The position numbers and the translations under genes were made by a program. Shown piece after piece: positions 10,288-21,303 of a stretch of DNA of 64,000 nt. The stretch is from Methylobacterium sp. Leaf99 (GTDB lineage Bacteria > Pseudomonadota > Alphaproteobacteria > Rhizobiales > Beijerinckiaceae): the NCBI RefSeq assembly GCF_001422375.1, contig NZ_LMMU01000007.1, positions 474,184 through 538,183 on the forward strand. Direction: 5' to 3'. Numbering within the stretch: position 1 is the first letter of the stretch; every line of letters starts with the position of its first letter. Under the pieces are notes generated by a model that ran no database searches, had not been told where the DNA came from, and worked only from the letters and a program-made list of their open reading frames with translations.

Positions 10288-10650
10288 CCATCGCAGCGCG
10301 ATGCGGCCCCCCCTTGTGGGGAGGAGTGGGAGGTGGGGGGGGTTGGGAGACCCTCAGCGCCCACGAAGGGATCGCGGGAGCGAGCCCGTCACCTGCGGAG
10401 GCTGGCGGAGCCACCCCCACCCCTAATCCTCCCCACAAGGGCAGGGCGATCGCAGATGACCACCGGTGTCATTCCGGGGCGCCGCAGGCGAACCCGGAAT
10501 CCAGAACCGCCGAAAGCGCAAAACCTTGCAAAACCGGTGGTTCTGGTTCCCGGGTTCCGCTGCGCGGCCCCGGGATGACACAGCGTTGCGGGACGTCAAA
10601 CGGTCCCCAAATGCCATCTGCGATCGCCCTCCCACAAGGGGGGGAAACCC
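10288..10650. repeat. Nested palindromic repeats
   Basis: At least two layers of inverted repeats fill this gap. The outer layer pairs GGGCGATCGCAGATG (about 10443) with CATCTGCGATCGCCC (about 10615), each next to CCCACAAGGG-type sequence. Between them a second element has arms starting GTGTCATTCCGGGGCGCCGC (about 10468) and ending CGCGGCCCCGGGATGACAC (about 10580). The left part (10310-10445) matches the repeat at 46262-46425. No gene is supported here. Confidence 0.75.
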
Positions 10651-10699
10651 GTGCTGTCTCGGACAGTGTCGCCGGTCGTCGGAGGTGCCATGCTGCCGA

Positions 10700-11101
10700 T
10701 TACAGCGCGCTCGTCAGGTCCGTGTGGGTAAAATCTCGTCCCTTGAAGAGGATCGGGGCCCGTGCGGCGCGGGCGCAGGCATAGGAGAGACAATCGGCGA
10801 GATTGAGCTGCGCGGGGTGGCCGCGGCCCTTGCCGTAGCGCCGGAACGCTTCGACGGCGCCTCGGCCGATGCCGTCGTCGATGGGCAGGACGGTGATGCC
10901 GGCTTCCGTGAGGAACGCATCGAAATCCGCCTGGACCTCGACGGGGTCGCGATCGAGGCGGGTCGCCAGGACCATGCAGGTTTCGAGGCGCACCATCGGC
11001 GAGGTGCAGCGTCGCTCGGCGCGCTCGATACAGGTGGCCAGGATGTCGGCATCGGACTCGCCGCAGAAGATGGCCACGAACGCCGATGTGTCGATGAACA
11101 C
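10700..11101 (-). CDS. vapC: PIN-domain ribonuclease toxin VapC
   Basis: The 133-residue product is a PIN-domain RNase expected to be the toxin of a type II pair. Acidic metal-binding residues are visible: Asp in MFIDTSAFVAI (D4), Glu in VRLETCMVL, and Asp in NLADCLSYACA, followed by a late KGRDFTHTDL. The start is GTG at 11101, placed immediately after the vapB stop codon (TGA then GTG), so toxin translation is coupled to the antitoxin. It is independent of its neighbours in function. Confidence 0.9.
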   Translation of the reverse strand: MFIDTSAFVAIFCGESDADILATCIERAERRCTSPMVRLETCMVLATRLDRDPVEVQADFDAFLTEAGITVLPIDDGIGRGAVEAFRRYGKGRGHPAQLNLADCLSYACARAARAPILFKGRDFTHTDLTSAL

Positions 11102-11347
11102 TCAGCGCTCCCAAAGGGCGTCGCGATCCGCCTCCGTGACGGGACGTGGATTCGGGCCTGCCTTGGACCGTGCGCGATCCGCGAGGGCCGTGAGGCGATG
11201 GGCGAGCGGGGTGGTGGAACGCTCGCGCTCGAGTTCATGCTCGAGGGCCTGAATCACGACCTCGGTGATGCCGGTCCTGCGGCGCTGGGCGAGTTCCCGG
11301 GCGAGTTCGTGGGCCCGCGGATTGCGGACGTTCAAGGTGGTCGCCAT
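11102..11347 (-). CDS. vapB: VapB-type antitoxin
   Basis: An 81-residue protein of the Rv0623/PSK-type antitoxin family. The N-terminus (ATTLNVRNPRAHELARELA) looks like the ribbon-helix-helix DNA-binding part, and the charged C-terminus (PVTEADRDALWER) would wrap the toxin. It precedes and abuts vapC, the normal antitoxin-first order. It is expected to bind the toxin and repress its own promoter through the palindrome just upstream (11358-11383). Confidence 0.9.
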   Translation of the reverse strand: MATTLNVRNPRAHELARELAQRRRTGITEVVIQALEHELERERSTTPLAHRLTALADRARSKAGPNPRPVTEADRDALWER

Positions 11348-11357
11348 CTCAGCCCCT

Positions 11358-11383
11358 CATTACATGAGTATGATGATGTAATG
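11358..11383. promoter_or_regulatory. Probable vapBC operator palindrome
   Basis: Eight-base arms CATTACAT (11358-11365) and ATGTAATG (11376-11383) form a perfect inverted repeat with a 10-bp spacer, ending 11 bp before the vapB start at 11347. The AT-rich repeat stands out from the GC-rich surroundings. Its position fits autorepression by a VapB dimer. Binding is inferred. Confidence 0.65.
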
Positions 11384-11475
11384 ATCGTCGCGTTCGATCA
11401 AGGCTTATCGTCTGGGCGCCGGGCAATGAACGTGAGGTCGGACGCCACTGCAGGTCGTTGAGGTCTGAACAAACA

Positions 11476-11508
11476 AAAAGCCGCCGGGTCACGGACCCGG
11501 CGGCTTTT
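11476..11508 (-). terminator. recA rho-independent terminator
   Basis: A perfect 15-bp stem (AAAAGCCGCCGGGTC, 11476-11490, with GACCCGGCGGCTTTT, 11494-11508) closes a 3-nt loop. Read on the minus strand it is followed by TTTTTGTTTGTT, a strong terminator about 30 bp past the recA stop. The A-rich start may let it also act on the plus strand. Confidence 0.92.
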
Positions 11509-11535
11509 CTCATTCAAGCGACATGCGGCAGGAAC

Positions 11536-12627
11536 TCAGGCCTCGCCCTCGTCCAGATCGTCCTCGGTGGGCTTGGCCGTGTCGAGGATCTTGTCGGCCA
11601 GGACGCCGGAATTCTGGCGGATCGCGGCCTCGATCTTGGTGGCGATGTCCGGGTTGTCGCGCAAAAAGCCCTTGGAGTTCTCGCGGCCCTGGCCGAGGCG
11701 CTGGCTGTTGTAGGAGAACCAGGCGCCCGACTTCTCGACGATGCCGGCCTTGACCCCGAGGTCGATGAGCTCGCCGACCTTCGACACGCCCTCGCCGAAC
11801 ATGATGTCGAACTCGACCTGCTTGAACGGCGGGGCGACCTTGTTCTTCACCACCTTGACGCGGACCTGGTTGCCGATGGCCTCGTCGCGGTCCTTCAGGG
11901 TCGAGATCCGGCGGATGTCGAGGCGCACGGAGGCGTAGAACTTCAGGGCGTTGCCGCCCGTCGTCGTCTCCGGCGAGCCGTACATGACGCCGATCTTCAT
12001 GCGGATCTGGTTGATGAAGATGACCATGCACTTGGAGCGCGAGATCGAGCCCGTGAGCTTGCGCAGGGCCTGGCTCATGAGCCGGGCCTGGAGGCCGGGC
12101 TGGCTGTCGCCCATCTCGCCCTCGATCTCGGCGCGGGGCGTCAGCGCCGCCACGGAATCGACCACGAGGACGTCGATGGCACCCGAGCGCACCAGGGTGT
12201 CGGTGATCTCCAGCGCCTGCTCGCCGGTGTCGGGCTGCGAGATCAGCAGGTCGTCGAGCTGGACCCCGAGCTTGCGGGCGTAGATCGGGTCGAGGGCGTG
12301 CTCGGCGTCGACGAAGGCGCAGACGCCGCCCTTCTTCTGGGCCTCGGCGATGGTGTGCAGCGCCAGCGTGGTCTTGCCCGAGGATTCCGGCCCGTAGATC
12401 TCGATGACGCGGCCGCGCGGCAGGCCGCCGACCCCGAGCGCGATGTCGAGGCCCAGGGACCCGGTGGAGACCACCTCCACCTCAGCCACCTGGGCGTTCT
12501 TGCCGAGCCGCATGATCGAGCCTTTGCCGAAGGCCCGCTCGATCTGCGACAGCGCGGCGTCGATCGCCTTCGCCTTGTCCTTGTCCACCATGGGAGCGTC
12601 CACAACTTTCAGCGCGGGCTGGGCCAT
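11536..12627 (-). CDS. recA: Recombinase A
   Basis: RecA forms filaments on single-stranded DNA, drives strand exchange and triggers LexA self-cleavage in the SOS response. The 363-residue protein has the Walker [10 protein letters not shown], the [16 protein letters not shown]1-side region, Walker [11 protein letters not shown], the [16 protein letters not shown] segment and an acidic C-terminal tail ([10 protein letters not shown]). ATG 12627 gives the normal family start. It is monocistronic, with an SOS-like box upstream and a strong terminator downstream. Confidence 0.98.
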   Translation of the reverse strand: MAQPALKVVDAPMVDKDKAKAIDAALSQIERAFGKGSIMRLGKNAQVAEVEVVSTGSLGLDIALGVGGLPRGRVIEIYGPESSGKTTLALHTIAEAQKKGGVCAFVDAEHALDPIYARKLGVQLDDLLISQPDTGEQALEITDTLVRSGAIDVLVVDSVAALTPRAEIEGEMGDSQPGLQARLMSQALRKLTGSISRSKCMVIFINQIRMKIGVMYGSPETTTGGNALKFYASVRLDIRRISTLKDRDEAIGNQVRVKVVKNKVAPPFKQVEFDIMFGEGVSKVGELIDLGVKAGIVEKSGAWFSYNSQRLGQGRENSKGFLRDNPDIATKIEAAIRQNSGVLADKILDTAKPTEDDLDEGEA

Positions 12628-12689
12628 TCGTCGGCATCCTTATGCATGGGGTGGGAGCAAGGCTCAATGCGCCCTGGATGACGATTGAT

Positions 12690-12704
12690 GTACCTGTTTT
12701 GTTC
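12690..12704 (-). promoter_or_regulatory. Putative LexA (SOS) box before recA
   Basis: On the minus strand the sequence is GAAC-AAAACAG-GTAC, one mismatch from the alphaproteobacterial LexA consensus GAAC-N7-GAAC. It lies about 63 bp upstream of the recA start, where an operator is expected. The consensus is established for alphaproteobacteria; binding here is inferred. Confidence 0.65.
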
Positions 12705-12766
12705 TCATTGTGCAAGGCCGGCGCCCACGGATTCCCGCGAACGCCGGCAAAAAGCCCCGCAAAAGA

Positions 12767-15418
<2,652 letters not shown>

Positions 15419-15543
15419 CCCGGGTCGATCCACCTGTCTTGTGACACCCGGTTAGCGCCCGGCCCGCCCGTGCGGCAAGGGTCATCCCGCCACGGCTTTC
15501 GAAAGATTACGGTGAAAGAGGTGCATAAACCGTGGCGTTCGTC

Positions 15544-16611
15544 CTACGCCGCCCGGCGCCGCAGGCGCATGACGAAGCCGATGACCTCGGCCACCGCGCG
15601 GTAATGCTCGGCGGGGATTTCCTCGTCGATGTCGACGGTGGCGTGGAGGGCGCGGGCCAGCGGCGGGTTCTCCAGCACCGGCACGTCGTGCTCCTTGGCG
15701 ATGGCGCGGATGCGCAGCGCGAGGGAATCGACGCCCTTGGCGACGCAGATCGGCGCCTGCATCCCGGCCTCGTAGCGCAGGGCCACGGCGTAGTGGGTCG
15801 GGTTCGTGACGATGACGGTGGCGGTGGGCACGGCGGCCATCATGCGCTTCTTCACCCGCTGGGCGCGGATCTGCTTCATCCGGCCCTTCACCTCGGGGTT
15901 GCCGTCGCTCTCCTTGTGCTCCTGCTTCATCTCCTCCTTGGACATGCGCAGCTTCTGGCGCCACTTGAAGCGCTGATAGACGGCGTCGCCGAGGGCAATG
16001 GCGACGAACACCGCCAGCATGCCGCCCATGAGCTTCAGGCACAGGGACAGGATCGCCGCGAGGGTCGCCGACGGATCGAGGCGGACGAACACTTCGAGGC
16101 GGTCGCGCTCGCCCCACAGGATGGTGCCGCCGACGATGCCCACCATGGCGAGCTTGGCCAGGCCCTTGATGAACTGGAACAGGGCCTCCATGCCGAAGAT
16201 GCGCTTGGCGCCGGCCATGGGCGAGACCCGCTCCCATTTCAGGCCGATGGCCTCGGTGGAGAACACCAGGGGGTGCTGGATCAGGCCGGCGGCGAGGCCC
16301 GCCACCACCACGAGGCCGATGGGGACGGCCAGGGCCTGGGCGTAGATCATCATCGTGCGCAGGCCCATGGCGGCATAGACGTGCGGGTCCGACGGGACCG
16401 CGTGGGCGTTCATGAGGAAGCCGCGCATGCCGGCCACGAGGTCGCGGGCGATGGACCCCGACGCCATCACCAGCGCGAGGGTGAAGGCCGCCAGGATGAA
16501 GAACGTGTTGATCTCGATGGAGTTGGGGACGTTGCCCTGCTCGATGGCCTTCTCGATGCGCCGCGGGGTCGGGTCCTCGGTCTTGTCTTCCTGCTCCGCG
16601 CCCTCGGACAT
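15544..16611 (-). CDS. flhB: Flagellar export switch protein FlhB
   Basis: FlhB sits in the inner membrane export gate and switches substrate specificity from hook to filament by self-cleavage. The 355-residue protein has a charged N-terminus (EGAEQEDKTEDPTPRRIEKA), four membrane segments and a cytoplasmic domain with the autocleavage motif NPTH in VIVTNPTHYAVALRY. It ends the minus-strand run flgB-flgC-fliE-fliQ-fliR-flhB. A 182-bp gap with a partial palindrome arm separates it from fliR. Confidence 0.97.
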   Translation of the reverse strand: MSEGAEQEDKTEDPTPRRIEKAIEQGNVPNSIEINTFFILAAFTLALVMASGSIARDLVAGMRGFLMNAHAVPSDPHVYAAMGLRTMMIYAQALAVPIGLVVVAGLAAGLIQHPLVFSTEAIGLKWERVSPMAGAKRIFGMEALFQFIKGLAKLAMVGIVGGTILWGERDRLEVFVRLDPSATLAAILSLCLKLMGGMLAVFVAIALGDAVYQRFKWRQKLRMSKEEMKQEHKESDGNPEVKGRMKQIRAQRVKKRMMAAVPTATVIVTNPTHYAVALRYEAGMQAPICVAKGVDSLALRIRAIAKEHDVPVLENPPLARALHATVDIDEEIPAEHYRAVAEVIGFVMRLRRRAA

Positions 16612-16793
16612 GGCTCAGACCGTTTCGCGATGGATTGGCGGGTTCGCGCGGGCACGACGGGCCGCCCGCGCAATCCACGGGGAACCGTCGTCCGGCATGG
16701 CCCGCGACGGGCTCGCTCTCCTGGAAGGAAAGGGAGCCGTGCTGCCCGCCCGATCGACGAAGCCCATTGCCAGGGGCGGAAACACAAGCCCCG

Positions 16794-17558
16794 TCACCGC
16801 CCGGCCAGATCCGAGAGGTAGCGGCCGATATCGTCGAGAAACACGCCCATCATCACGCCGAGACTCCCGAGCAGGACCAGCATGCCGATGAGGACCGAGG
16901 CCGGCACGGCGACGAAGAACACCTGCATCTGCGGCATCAGCCGGGCCAGCACGCCGAGGCCGACGTTGAACAGGATGCCGAAGGCGATGAACGGCGCCGC
17001 AATCTGCACCCCGAGGGCGAAGCCCCGCGCGACGGCCTTGAGGGCGAGGGTCGCGGCCTCGCCGAGGCCCGGCACCCCGTCGGGCGGCAGCAGCACGTAG
17101 CTGCGGCCGATGGCGTAGAGGGCGACGTGGTGCAGGTCGGTGGCCACGATCAGGGTGACGCCGAGCAGGGCCAGGAAGTTGCCGATGGCGGTCTGCTGGC
17201 CGCCCTGCGTCGGGTCCACGGTCATGGCGTAGGACAGGCCGAGCTGCTGCGACACCACCACGCCGGCGACCTGCAGGGCGGCCAGCACCATCCGGACGGT
17301 GAGCCCGAGCATCAGGCCGACCAGCACCTCGCCGAACAGCAGCGCGATGAGTCCCGGCCCGGCGATGGCCCCGCCCTGCATCGGCAGTAGGGGGCGCACC
17401 ACGGGAAACAGTACGAGGGACAGCAGCAGGGCGAAGGCCAGCCGCAGGCGCGGCGACACCAGCTGCTCGCCGACGCCCGGCATCAGCATCACCAGGGTGC
17501 CGACCCGGGCGAAGGTGAGCAGGAAGGCCGCCGCGATGCCGGGCAGGAGCAGGTTCAT
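16794..17558 (-). CDS. fliR: Flagellar export protein FliR
   Basis: FliR is a membrane subunit of the flagellar type III export gate with FliP and FliQ. The 254-residue product is almost entirely hydrophobic with about six membrane segments. Recognisable family stretches are AFLLTFARVGTLVMLMPGVGEQLVSPRLRLAFAL near the start and GILFNVGLGVLARLMPQMQVFFVAVP in the second half. It starts 18 bp after the fliQ stop. Confidence 0.96.
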   Translation of the reverse strand: MNLLLPGIAAAFLLTFARVGTLVMLMPGVGEQLVSPRLRLAFALLLSLVLFPVVRPLLPMQGGAIAGPGLIALLFGEVLVGLMLGLTVRMVLAALQVAGVVVSQQLGLSYAMTVDPTQGGQQTAIGNFLALLGVTLIVATDLHHVALYAIGRSYVLLPPDGVPGLGEAATLALKAVARGFALGVQIAAPFIAFGILFNVGLGVLARLMPQMQVFFVAVPASVLIGMLVLLGSLGVMMGVFLDDIGRYLSDLAGR

Positions 17559-17576
17559 GCCCCGTCATAGCAGGCT

Positions 17577-17843
17577 TCACCCGCCGGCGACGATGCGGGC
17601 GGCGATGCGGGTCATGTAGCCGCCCATGGCGTCGCCCATGAAGGGCAGCATGAACAGCAGGGTGGCGAACACGGCGACGATCTTGGGCACGTAGATCAGG
17701 GTCTGTTCCTGGATCTGGGTCAGGGCCTGGAGCAGGGAGATCACGAGGCCGACCACGAGGGCGACGAGCATGATCGGCCCCGCCACCTTGAGGAACACGA
17801 AGATCCCGTCGCGCGCGACGTCGATGATGGCGAGGCCGGTCAT
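17577..17843 (-). CDS. fliQ: Flagellar export protein FliQ
   Basis: An 88-residue export-gate subunit with two membrane helices (about residues 15-38 and 53-75) joined by the conserved loop QALTQIQEQTLIYVPK. Length and both helices match FliQ exactly. ATG 17843 removes an unrelated upstream frame extension that runs into the palindromic repeat. The repeat (17937-18025) separates fliQ from fliE and could affect read-through or mRNA stability. Confidence 0.96.
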   Translation of the reverse strand: MTGLAIIDVARDGIFVFLKVAGPIMLVALVVGLVISLLQALTQIQEQTLIYVPKIVAVFATLLFMLPFMGDAMGGYMTRIAARIVAGG

Positions 17844-17936
17844 GCTGTTTTCGATTCTCGTGTCCGAGGGATCATGGATGCCTTCCCTCCGCCGAGGGCG
17901 ACCGTTTTGACGTCTCCCGCGGGTAGCGCGGGTCCC

Positions 17937-18025
17937 CTCTCCTGGAAGGAGAGGGACAGGGTGAGGTGTGCGAACCTTTCGGAGATGTCCCACACCTCAC
18001 CCCAACCCTCTCCTTCCAGGAGAGG
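17937..18025. repeat. Large palindromic repeat, copy 2 (flipped)
   Basis: Same family as 295-384, sitting inside the flagellar run between fliE and fliQ. The arm-specific bases are exchanged: here the left arm reads GAGGGACAGGGTGAGG and the right CTCACCCCAACCCTC, whereas copy 1 has GTTGGGG left and CCTGTCC right. So this copy is inverted relative to copy 1. The remainder of 17844-18145 has no gene. Confidence 0.85.
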
Positions 18026-18145
18026 GGGCCTTTCGCGCTTTACGCCGACCCATCGGGGCTTGCGAAGGCAGTCGGCGAGCGCGTGTGTCACCCCGACCAT
18101 GCCGGTGGGAGGGAAGCGGAAGGCGCAACGCGCAATGCCAAAAAA

Positions 18146-18463
18146 CTAGATCTGCATCCGCATGATTTCCTCGTAGGCCGAGATCATGCGGTCGCGCACG
18201 GCCACCATGGTCTGGAGGGCGGTCTCGCTCTCGGCCACCGCCGTGACCACGTCGACGACGTTGGCCTTGCCGCCCGCCACCGCCAGGGCCTGGGCATCGG
18301 CCCGCTGGCCCGCGGCACCGACGGAATCGAGGGTGGAGGACAGGAGCGAGCCGAAGTTGATGCCCTGCGGGTTGGCGACGGGCGCCGCCTTCGCCATGGC
18401 GCCCTTAGCGCCGATGTTCTGGATCGCGGCGTAGGCGCCGGCGGCGAAGGCGTTGGTGGCCAT
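18146..18463 (-). CDS. fliE: Flagellar hook-basal body adaptor FliE
   Basis: FliE links the MS ring to the rod. The 105-residue protein has the typical weakly conserved N-terminus and the strongly helical C-terminal end KANVVDVVTAVAESETALQTMVAVRDRMISAYEEIMRMQI, which is diagnostic. It lies between flgC and fliQ as in many alphaproteobacteria. Confidence 0.95.
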   Translation of the reverse strand: MATNAFAAGAYAAIQNIGAKGAMAKAAPVANPQGINFGSLLSSTLDSVGAAGQRADAQALAVAGGKANVVDVVTAVAESETALQTMVAVRDRMISAYEEIMRMQI

Positions 18464-18516
18464 GGCGGAGGGTCTTTCGGGCGCGGGGTCTTGTGGGCAA
18501 GGGGTGCGGAGGCGGA

Positions 18517-18927
18517 TCAGGCCTTGAGGATCTCGAGGGTCTTGGCCACCATCCGGCGGGTGGCGGTGACCATGTTGAGGTTGGCCTCGTAGGAGCGCTG
18601 GGCCTCGCGCATGTCCATGTTCTCGATGAGCCCGTTGACGTTGGGCAGGCTCACGTCGCCCTTGGCGTTGGCGGCCGGGTTGCCCGGATCGTGCTTGACC
18701 CGAAACGGGGAGGAATCGCGGCGGACCCGACCGGTCTCGACCAGGGTCGCCCCGGTCTCGCGGTCGACCTGCTGGGTGAAGGTCGGGATCTTGCGGCGAT
18801 AGGGGTCGCCGCCCGGCGTGGTCGGGGCCGATTCGGCGTTGGCGATGTTCTCGGCGATGACCCGCATGCGGCTCGACTGGGCCTTGAGGCCCGAGGCGGC
18901 GGTGGTGAGGGATTTGAGGAAGTCCAT
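18517..18927 (-). CDS. flgC: Flagellar proximal rod protein FlgC
   Basis: A 136-residue rod subunit. It shows the N-terminal rod/hook motif in SRMRVIAENIANAESAPTTPGGDPYRRK and the C-terminal helix MDMREAQRSYEANLNMVTATRRMVAKTLEILKA. The ATG at 18927 fits the family; the frame is open further but overlaps flgB. It is exported through the FliPQR/FlhB gate and polymerises with FlgB in the periplasm. Confidence 0.96.
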   Translation of the reverse strand: MDFLKSLTTAASGLKAQSSRMRVIAENIANAESAPTTPGGDPYRRKIPTFTQQVDRETGATLVETGRVRRDSSPFRVKHDPGNPAANAKGDVSLPNVNGLIENMDMREAQRSYEANLNMVTATRRMVAKTLEILKA

Positions 18928-18971
18928 GGCGCTCTCGATGGTTCGGGCGACGATCCGCGGGGGGGCGCGGG

Positions 18972-19439
18972 TCAGCGCTTGCCGATGGCGATCTTCAGGG
19001 TCTCGAGGCTCTTCTGGTACATGGACGAGGCGAGCTGATAGTCGGCCTGGTTGTCGCCGGCCTTCATCATCTCCTCCTCCAGGTTCACGCCGTTGCCGCT
19101 CGGGCGGATCTCGAAGCCCTTGACCCGGCGCGGATCGGCGCCCGGCCCCTCCCCCGCCTGGGCCAGGGCGATGTGGGACGGGCTCGTCACGGCGAGGCCG
19201 GAGCCCGACGCCTCCACGGGCTGGGCCAGCGCCATGGCGCCGAAGCTCGCCGCCCCTCCCATGCCGGCGCCCGCACCCGCGCCGGCGCCGCGACCGAGAT
19301 CGGGGTTCGCCAGATCGCGGGGCTTGAAGCCCGGCATGTCGGCGTTGGCGACGTTCTCGGCCAGGAGCTTCTGGCGGGTCTGGTGCCACTGCATCCGGGT
19401 GCGCAGCATGCCGAGGATGGGCAGGTCGGTGACGGACAC
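18972..19439 (-). CDS. flgB: Flagellar proximal rod protein FlgB
   Basis: A 155-residue rod subunit and first gene of the run flgB to flhB. The N-terminal motif is TDLPILGMLRTRMQWHQTRQKLLAENVANADMPGFKPRDL, and the C-terminus DYQLASSMYQKSLETLKIAIGK pairs with it in the coiled-coil domain. A central insertion rich in Gly/Ala (about residues 55-75) is unusual. GTG 19439 matches homologue starts; the ATG at 19505 would overlap a CtrA box and adds a non-conserved leader. Confidence 0.93.
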   Translation of the reverse strand: MSVTDLPILGMLRTRMQWHQTRQKLLAENVANADMPGFKPRDLANPDLGRGAGAGAGAGMGGAASFGAMALAQPVEASGSGLAVTSPSHIALAQAGEGPGADPRRVKGFEIRPSGNGVNLEEEMMKAGDNQADYQLASSMYQKSLETLKIAIGKR

Positions 19440-19507
19440 GGTGCGGCTCCAGACCCCGCACCCGGTCGGATGTGCCGGGCGATGGGCAAAATCTGCCGCC
19501 TCCATGG

Positions 19508-19522
19508 TTAACGTCGCGTTAA
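19508..19522. promoter_or_regulatory. CtrA box 1 between flgB and fliO
   Basis: TTAA-CGTCGCG-TTAA is a perfect match to the CtrA half-site pair TTAA-N7-TTAA. It is 69 bp upstream of the flgB start and shares the divergent region with a second box at 19567. CtrA recognition of this motif is established in Caulobacter and other alphaproteobacteria; occupancy here is inferred. Confidence 0.75.
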
Positions 19523-19566
19523 GATCCGGCCTGCACCGGCCGTTGCGCTCGCCCGTCAAGGAGCTG

Positions 19567-19581
19567 TTAACGAAGTCTTAA
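19567..19581. promoter_or_regulatory. CtrA box 2 between flgB and fliO
   Basis: TTAA-CGAAGTC-TTAA, followed by C, is a perfect TTAA-N7-TTAAC match, 44 bp from box 1 and 90 bp upstream of fliO. TTAA is rare in this GC-rich sequence, so two spaced pairs in 75 bp are unlikely by chance. Confidence 0.8.
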
Positions 19582-19670
19582 CGTTATTGCCCCTGGCCGG
19601 CCGGGGCGTGATAGTGCTGAGATCAGCGTTGCGTCGGGCCGGTGGCCCCTAAAAGCGAGAGACCCCGGTC

Positions 19671-21182
19671 TTGCCTTCGTTCTTCAGTTCAGACGGTTCC
19701 TCGACGATCCAGTTCGCGATCATCTTCCTCGTCATCTTCGCGGTGCTGGCGGCCGTGGTGTTCGCCTTCCGCCGCCTGACCGGACGGGGCCACGTCCTGT
19801 CCTCGAAGCTCGGGGCCCGCGGCCGCCAGCCGCGCCTCGGGATCGTCGACATCTACGAGCTCGACCGGCAGCGCCAGCTCATCCTGCTGCGCCGGGACAA
19901 CGTCGAGCACCTGCTCCTCGTCGGCGGCCCCAACGACGTCGTCATCGAGCGCAACATCTCGCGCGGCGTCGGCGCCCGCCTCGGCACCGACGAGGCGGCC
20001 CGGCCGGAGCCCGAGGCGGAGCCGGCCGAATCCCTCGAGCCGCCGCGGTTCCAGCCGGCCTTCGAGCCCGCCTTCGAGATGCCCGTGGTGGTGGCCCCGC
20101 CCCTGCCCGGCTCGACGACGCGGCCGGCGAGCGTCGGCCGGCGCCTCGACCTGTCCGGGCCCGATGGCGATCGGACCGACCCGGTGCGGGCCCCCGACCC
20201 CCTGGAGATCTACGAGCCGCAGCCGGACTTCGAGGCGACGCGCGACTTCGCCGCCGCCCGGTCGTCCCACGCGCCGGTGCCCCCGCGCCCGCCGGCCGAG
20301 CCCGCCGCGCCGTCGCGCCCGGCCCGGCGCCTGCCGCCGTCCCTGGCCAACCTCGTCCCCGGCGCAGCCAAGCGCGCCCGCGCCGCCGAGGAAGCCTCGG
20401 CGCCGGAGGCCCCGCCGGAGCCCCGCCCCGAGGCGGCGCCCATCACCGCTTCCCCGGTTCCGGGATTTCCGGCTCGGGAGGCCACGGTCCGACCGCTGGC
20501 GGACCCTGTGGCCGCGCCGGCGCGCAGCTTCGACGCCGCGATCCTGTCCGACATGGCCCGCCAGCTCGAAGAGGCGGTGCGCCGTCCGTCGTCGGCGGTG
20601 ATGCCGGCCCGCCCCGCCCCGGCCGAGACCCCGCCGCCCGAGCCGACCGCGACGGCCCCCGTCGCCCCCTCGGCCGCCCCCGTGCCGACCCCGCCGCCGG
20701 CCTCGCTGGCCGAGACGGCCCCGCAACCCGAGGTCGCTCCGGTCGCCGAGGTGGCGACCGCCGAACCGGCGTTCGTCGAGCCCCCGGTCCCGACCGCCGT
20801 TCCGGAGGAGCCGGCGCCCGCCGCCTCTCAGGTCGATTCGCAGGCCGACTCGCAGGCGGACTCTCATGTCGATCACCAGGTCGATCCCATGGCCGCCGCC
20901 ATGGCGGCGACGGCGGAGGAGCCCGGCCCCGACCCGGTCCCGGCCGACGACCTGTTCGAGGCGGACCGTTCCACCCCCCCGGTGGACCGTTCCATGAACC
21001 AAGCGGACCGGTCCGCGCCTGCACCGGACGGACCGGCGCCCGACGTCGCGATTCCGGCGCCGCCCGACCCGGCGCCGGCCCGTCCGGCCCGACCGAACCC
21101 GGCGCCCAATCCGTTCTCCGTCGAGGAGATCGAGGCCGAGTTCGCCCGCCTCCTCGGCCGGCCCCTCGACAAGAAGAACTGA
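19671..21182 (+). CDS. fliO: FliO-like flagellar biosynthesis protein with long Pro/Ala tail
   Basis: FliO helps assemble the FliP ring of the export gate. The 503-residue protein has one membrane helix (about residues 13-34, FAIIFLVIFAVLAAVVFAF), then a FliO-type domain of about 70 residues (QRQLILLRRDNVEHLLLVGGPNDVVIERNI), then some 380 residues rich in Pro, Ala and acidic residues with no recognised fold. The tail includes short repeats (QVDSQADSQADS, DRSxxPVDRSMNQADRS). The start is TTG 19671, the first in-frame initiator. fliP follows 121 bp later on the same strand, supporting the call. Confidence 0.85.
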   Translation: MPSFFSSDGSSTIQFAIIFLVIFAVLAAVVFAFRRLTGRGHVLSSKLGARGRQPRLGIVDIYELDRQRQLILLRRDNVEHLLLVGGPNDVVIERNISRGVGARLGTDEAARPEPEAEPAESLEPPRFQPAFEPAFEMPVVVAPPLPGSTTRPASVGRRLDLSGPDGDRTDPVRAPDPLEIYEPQPDFEATRDFAAARSSHAPVPPRPPAEPAAPSRPARRLPPSLANLVPGAAKRARAAEEASAPEAPPEPRPEAAPITASPVPGFPAREATVRPLADPVAAPARSFDAAILSDMARQLEEAVRRPSSAVMPARPAPAETPPPEPTATAPVAPSAAPVPTPPPASLAETAPQPEVAPVAEVATAEPAFVEPPVPTAVPEEPAPAASQVDSQADSQADSHVDHQVDPMAAAMAATAEEPGPDPVPADDLFEADRSTPPVDRSMNQADRSAPAPDGPAPDVAIPAPPDPAPARPARPNPAPNPFSVEEIEAEFARLLGRPLDKKN

Positions 21183-21303
21183 CCCGAGGCCCTCGGCTCC
21201 GGACATATCCCCGGCCATCACGCCGACAGGTTTCCGGCGGAAGACGGTTCGCCCTGGAGCATCGCCCCACCCGATTCTCCAGGCTATCCCCGTCGGAAAC
21301 CAG

